This document shows, one piece after another, positions 6,345 through 9,090 of a stretch of DNA of 9,090 nucleotides; positions within the stretch are counted from its first letter, which is position 1; each line of letters opens with the position of its first letter. A program made the translations under genes and the position numbers. The notes beneath the pieces were generated by a model that ran no database searches, was not told the origin of the DNA, and saw only the letters and a list, made by a program, of their open reading frames with translations. Source of the DNA: Bacteroidota bacterium (GTDB lineage Bacteria > Bacteroidota > Bacteroidia > Chitinophagales > UBA2359); NCBI GenBank assembly GCA_020627525.1, contig JAHDGP010000164.1, positions 1 to 9,090 on the forward strand. The letters run 5' to 3'.

Positions 6345-6376
6345 TTGCAGATTCTAAAAATATAATCTTAATTTTG
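6345..6376 (+). promoter_or_regulatory. Bacteroidota-type promoter of the PKD-domain gene
   Basis: TTG at 6345-6347 (ATTG with the preceding base) and TAATTTTG at 6369-6376 fit the -33 and -7 boxes with a 21-nt spacer, the same spacing as the promoter at 2386-2418. Transcription would start near 6381-6384, giving a leader of about 35 nt before ATG 6417. Confidence 0.5.
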
Positions 6377-6416
6377 ATCTACTTCGTCACCAATTTAATA
6401 ATTATTGAGATCAATT

Positions 6417-8978
6417 ATGAAAAATAACATGTCAAAAACGGATAAAAAGCTTGTATATCCTTTTTTAATTTTGCTATTAATTACAGTTTCATTTTGTCAA
6501 GCACAAGAAACGATTTACGAAATGAATTTTGATGATTTTGATAGCTACAATGAAATTCAAGACGGCATATACGAGTTTCCTGATGGATGGGTACAATATG
6601 ACGTAGATGGATTAAATTTAAATGAGGATCAATTAACGCAATATTTTCCAGAGCCCAATGTCGGTTTTTCTTTGATAGAATCTACTAAGTTGGATGAAAG
6701 CGACATTAGTGGTGGAGTAGCTATTGCTGGATCATTTTTTGAAACTACAGCAACTCCTAAAGCAGATGACTGGTTGTGTTCGCCTGGAATCGAAATTCCA
6801 ACATCAGGTTTGGTATTAACCTGGGAGTCCAAAAGCCAAGACGCTGAGTTTAAAGAATCTTTTGAAGTTTATATTACAACAGCCGGAAATGATGAAGCCA
6901 CTTTAACCAGTTTGACCACCGAAGACCGAGTTAAAAATATAATTAATGAAAAAGAAGTTTGGACAAAACACAGCGTTAATCTTAATGATTATGCTGGTGA
7001 AACAATTTACATAGCTTTTCATTTATATTCAACAGATAAGTTTTTACTCTTAATTGATGATATACAAATTATTGACCCAGGCAACTCGATAGATGTTGTC
7101 TTGAATACTCAATCTATTGATCCTCCTGTAGATTATGGCTTGTTGTTATTAGATCAAGTAAAACCAATTGGTCCATTTGTAGCACCTATCAACAATATAA
7201 GTGGACAGGAAATTGAAAGTGTCAAATTTTCAATCACCATCGAAGAACTTACCGGTGGCATTGATGCACTGTTAAATGCGACAACTGAGGCTGAATTGTC
7301 CTATGAACCAGTTTGGGAAAAGTCAGCAACTTTTGCAGGGCCATATGAGCCTTTTTCAGAATCTTTTCTAGAGTTAAATGAATCGTTTTTACCCGATCAT
7401 ATTGGTGTTTATTCCATTCAATATAAAATAGAGCAAGACAGTGATGAAAATTTGGAGAATAATACTTCAGAAAGATATTTATTCGAAATAACCGAAAAAA
7501 GAATTGGGAGACACGCTTTTTACCATACCTATACAGAACCAGCTTTGTTGTCAGATTTTGAGGCATTCTATTCAACACCAGATGATGAGGTGAACAATGA
7601 TGTATCTCCAACTGGAGAGTATGGCGTTGTACTAGAGTTTGACGAATTTTCAGTATTAGATTCAGTGTCTTTGTTGCTAAATGCTCCGACAGGAAATATT
7701 TCAGTAAATGTATATGCCTTCAATGATGAATCTGGAATTGATGCACAACCAATTGCAACAAATACAGTTGATGTTGGACCATCAGGAAATACATTTAGCT
7801 ATTACGTTTTTCCAATGTTGGAGCCTGTGAATCTTACGCCTGGAAAATATTTCATTTCAGCAAACGATCCTTCCGATGGTTCATTGACGATGGTTTTTTG
7901 CAACTATTACCATGCAGATAATTCTTCTTTTATTAGATTGAATGATGTTGTGAGCTGGTCAGAACTAAATGAAGTGGTGCCTGTAATTGAAGCGATATTG
8001 GGAGAGCTTCCAGACCCGGCTACCGAAATTGAAACAGTAACTTCATTGAATGGAGCGACCTTTACAGGAACAGCAACGAGCAATGGTTTTGTGCAGTCCT
8101 ATACTTGGGACTTTGGCAATGGAAATACGGAAGAAGGTGCTTTTGTATCTTATACTTTTCCAACTCCTGGAACTTATGAAGTCTGTTTAACAGCAGATAC
8201 AGGAAATGAAATTTTAGAAGAATGCACACAAATAACAATAGGAGCTGCAACCACTGTTGATTTTAGTTCCGAAGTATCAAACTTTACAGTCAACTTTACA
8301 ACTAGTTCGGATGGAGCAATAGCCTCCTACACTTGGGACTTCGGTGATGAAAATACAAGTGAAGATGCCAACCCTGTTCATACCTACGATTCGGAAGGAG
8401 ACTATACCGTTTGCCTGGTTGCGACGATTGATGAAACAACCACTCTTGAGGCTTGCAATGATGTAGAGATAACCTGCGACTTTAATGGAAATGTTGTGGC
8501 AACAAATACAGATGCGACTGCCACCACAATTGGAGGAGAAGGACCATTTAGCTTTACTTGGAAAGATGCTGATGGGAATGAAATTATTACTACAGAGCAG
8601 GGGCTCATTACTGGGCTTATTTCAAATACTAATTATTCTGTTGAAATCAGTGATGTCAATGGATGTTCTTTAGAATTGACATTTACTACGCAGAATTTTG
8701 TTATGGGCATCAATGATATTGAACTTGTTGAGCAGCTTGCTATTTATCCAAATCCTGCAACAACCTTTATTCAATTAAAAATGGAACTGGCTGAAACGTC
8801 AAATGTCAGTTATGAAATTTTTGATTTGAATGGTAAAAAAGTAGGCAGCTTCGATTTTGGAAGTAAAAAACAAGTAAATGAATCTATCAATACGTCAATG
8901 TTACAAACGGGACTGTATTTATTGAGTTTAGATATAAATGGTAAGAAAATAAATAAATCTATTGTTGTACAGAACTAG
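6417..8978 (+). CDS. T9SS-secreted choice-of-anchor J / PKD-domain surface protein
   Basis: This 853-residue protein has a Sec signal peptide at 1-29 (hydrophobic core PFLILLLITVSF, cut near CQA-Q). Residues 31-221 form a choice-of-anchor J (cleaved adhesin-like) domain, recognised by DDWLCSP, the W-x-K-H-S-V-N-L-N-D-Y-A-G strand and the closing LLLIDDI (D214, D215). A CARDB-like sandwich follows (about 225-362, with the ENLENNTS end), then an unassigned beta-rich region (365-520). Two PKD domains come next, with the signature YTWDFG at 562-567 and 638-643, each with two cysteines. A SprB-like repeat spans 686-760 (CDFNGNVVATNTD to NGCSLELTF). A type A T9SS sorting domain closes the protein at about 770-853, with IYPNPATT, FDLNGK and GLYLLSL. 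No catalytic motif is visible, so an adhesive surface role is inferred. ATG 6417 is chosen; TTG 6405 and ATG 6429 are in frame and would change only the residues before the signal peptide core. A strong terminator lies 22 nt downstream. Confidence 0.87.
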   Translation: MKNNMSKTDKKLVYPFLILLLITVSFCQAQETIYEMNFDDFDSYNEIQDGIYEFPDGWVQYDVDGLNLNEDQLTQYFPEPNVGFSLIESTKLDESDISGGVAIAGSFFETTATPKADDWLCSPGIEIPTSGLVLTWESKSQDAEFKESFEVYITTAGNDEATLTSLTTEDRVKNIINEKEVWTKHSVNLNDYAGETIYIAFHLYSTDKFLLLIDDIQIIDPGNSIDVVLNTQSIDPPVDYGLLLLDQVKPIGPFVAPINNISGQEIESVKFSITIEELTGGIDALLNATTEAELSYEPVWEKSATFAGPYEPFSESFLELNESFLPDHIGVYSIQYKIEQDSDENLENNTSERYLFEITEKRIGRHAFYHTYTEPALLSDFEAFYSTPDDEVNNDVSPTGEYGVVLEFDEFSVLDSVSLLLNAPTGNISVNVYAFNDESGIDAQPIATNTVDVGPSGNTFSYYVFPMLEPVNLTPGKYFISANDPSDGSLTMVFCNYYHADNSSFIRLNDVVSWSELNEVVPVIEAILGELPDPATEIETVTSLNGATFTGTATSNGFVQSYTWDFGNGNTEEGAFVSYTFPTPGTYEVCLTADTGNEILEECTQITIGAATTVDFSSEVSNFTVNFTTSSDGAIASYTWDFGDENTSEDANPVHTYDSEGDYTVCLVATIDETTTLEACNDVEITCDFNGNVVATNTDATATTIGGEGPFSFTWKDADGNEIITTEQGLITGLISNTNYSVEISDVNGCSLELTFTTQNFVMGINDIELVEQLAIYPNPATTFIQLKMELAETSNVSYEIFDLNGKKVGSFDFGSKKQVNESINTSMLQTGLYLLSLDINGKKINKSIVVQN

Positions 8979-9000
8979 TACGAAATTTGTTTAGAATTAC

Positions 9001-9035
9001 AAAAAAAGAGTATCCAGAATGGATACTCTTTTTTT
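9001..9035 (+). terminator. Strong intrinsic terminator, able to act in both directions
   Basis: A perfect 15-bp stem joins AAAAAAAGAGTATCC (9001-9015) to GGATACTCTTTTTTT (9021-9035) over the loop AGAAT. The A run before and the T run after the GAGTATCC core make it usable from either strand. It starts 22 nt after the stop codon at 8976-8978. Confidence 0.92.
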
Positions 9036-9090
9036 ATTCATAATTCATAAATTCATAATTCATAAATTCATAATTCATAAATTCATAATT
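9036..9090. repeat. Perfect 15-bp tandem repeat cut by the window end
   Basis: The unit ATTCATAATTCATAA occurs three times in full (9036-9080) and then for 10 more bases to the end of the window, without a mismatch. Each unit is itself a 7-mer and an 8-mer of nearly the same sequence (ATTCATA and ATTCATAA), which points to growth by slippage. The total number of units cannot be seen. Confidence 0.92.

Noticed and set aside
6417..6506. Lipoprotein signal (cysteine at residue 27) in the PKD-domain protein
   Set aside because: The residues before the cysteine (VSF) do not form a lipobox, and the CQA-Q cut of an ordinary Sec signal fits better with T9SS cargo.
7249..7611. 120-codon minus-strand frame
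   Set aside because: It lies wholly inside the PKD-domain gene, reads as His-, Lys- and Leu-rich antisense sequence and shows no domain.
9036..9090. CRISPR array
   Set aside because: The units are 15 bp and contiguous, with no unique spacers, and no cas gene is present.

Overview
The window reads as chromosome of an AT-rich member of the Bacteroidota, most likely a gliding or marine type such as the Saprospiraceae. The evidence is two very large secreted proteins that end in type A sorting domains of the type IX secretion system (T9SS), a secreted DUF2147 protein, a GroES-like co-chaperonin with the insertion seen in Bacteroidota paralogues, starts without Shine-Dalgarno sequences but with A-rich leaders, and two promoters of the Bacteroidota form (TTG, 21 nt, TAnnTTTG). 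All supported genes lie on the + strand. I saw no rRNA, tRNA, CRISPR array, transposase or restriction/defence gene.

Layout. 1-142: what may be the broken end of an upstream coding sequence. 199-1173: a double-GNAT-fold acetyltransferase, apparently standing alone. 1416-2256: a probable two-gene operon of an exported DUF2147 protein and a GroES-like protein, 28 nt apart. 2257-2780: a 524-nt gene-free region holding a dense cluster of inverted repeats, a near-consensus promoter and a GC-rich island; it is either a dispersed repeat, a small structured RNA or a long structured leader. 2781-6164: a 1127-residue T9SS cargo with CARDB-like domains and five copies (one divergent) of a four-cysteine repeat of about 75 residues. 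6165-6416: a 114-nt long hairpin element, a 12-bp palindrome and a second promoter. 6417-8978: an 853-residue T9SS cargo with a choice-of-anchor J domain, two PKD domains and a SprB-like repeat. 9001-9035: a strong intrinsic terminator. 9036-9090: a perfect 15-bp tandem repeat running off the window end.

How the genes fit together. The two large proteins share a route: Sec export by an N-terminal signal peptide, then passage of the outer membrane by T9SS, with the C-terminal domain removed and the protein attached to the surface or released. Both are built from adhesion-type beta-sandwich modules and neither shows an enzyme domain, so a surface adhesion or matrix role is the reasonable inference. 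They are probably separate transcription units, because a long hairpin and an independent promoter lie between them. The DUF2147/GroES-like pair and the acetyltransferase show no visible functional link to the T9SS cargos.

The most interesting parts are non-coding: the structured island at 2345-2542 and the hairpin element at 6196-6309, whose apical loop is complementary over 12 nt to the leader region of the next gene. Whether these are known dispersed repeats cannot be decided without a genome search.
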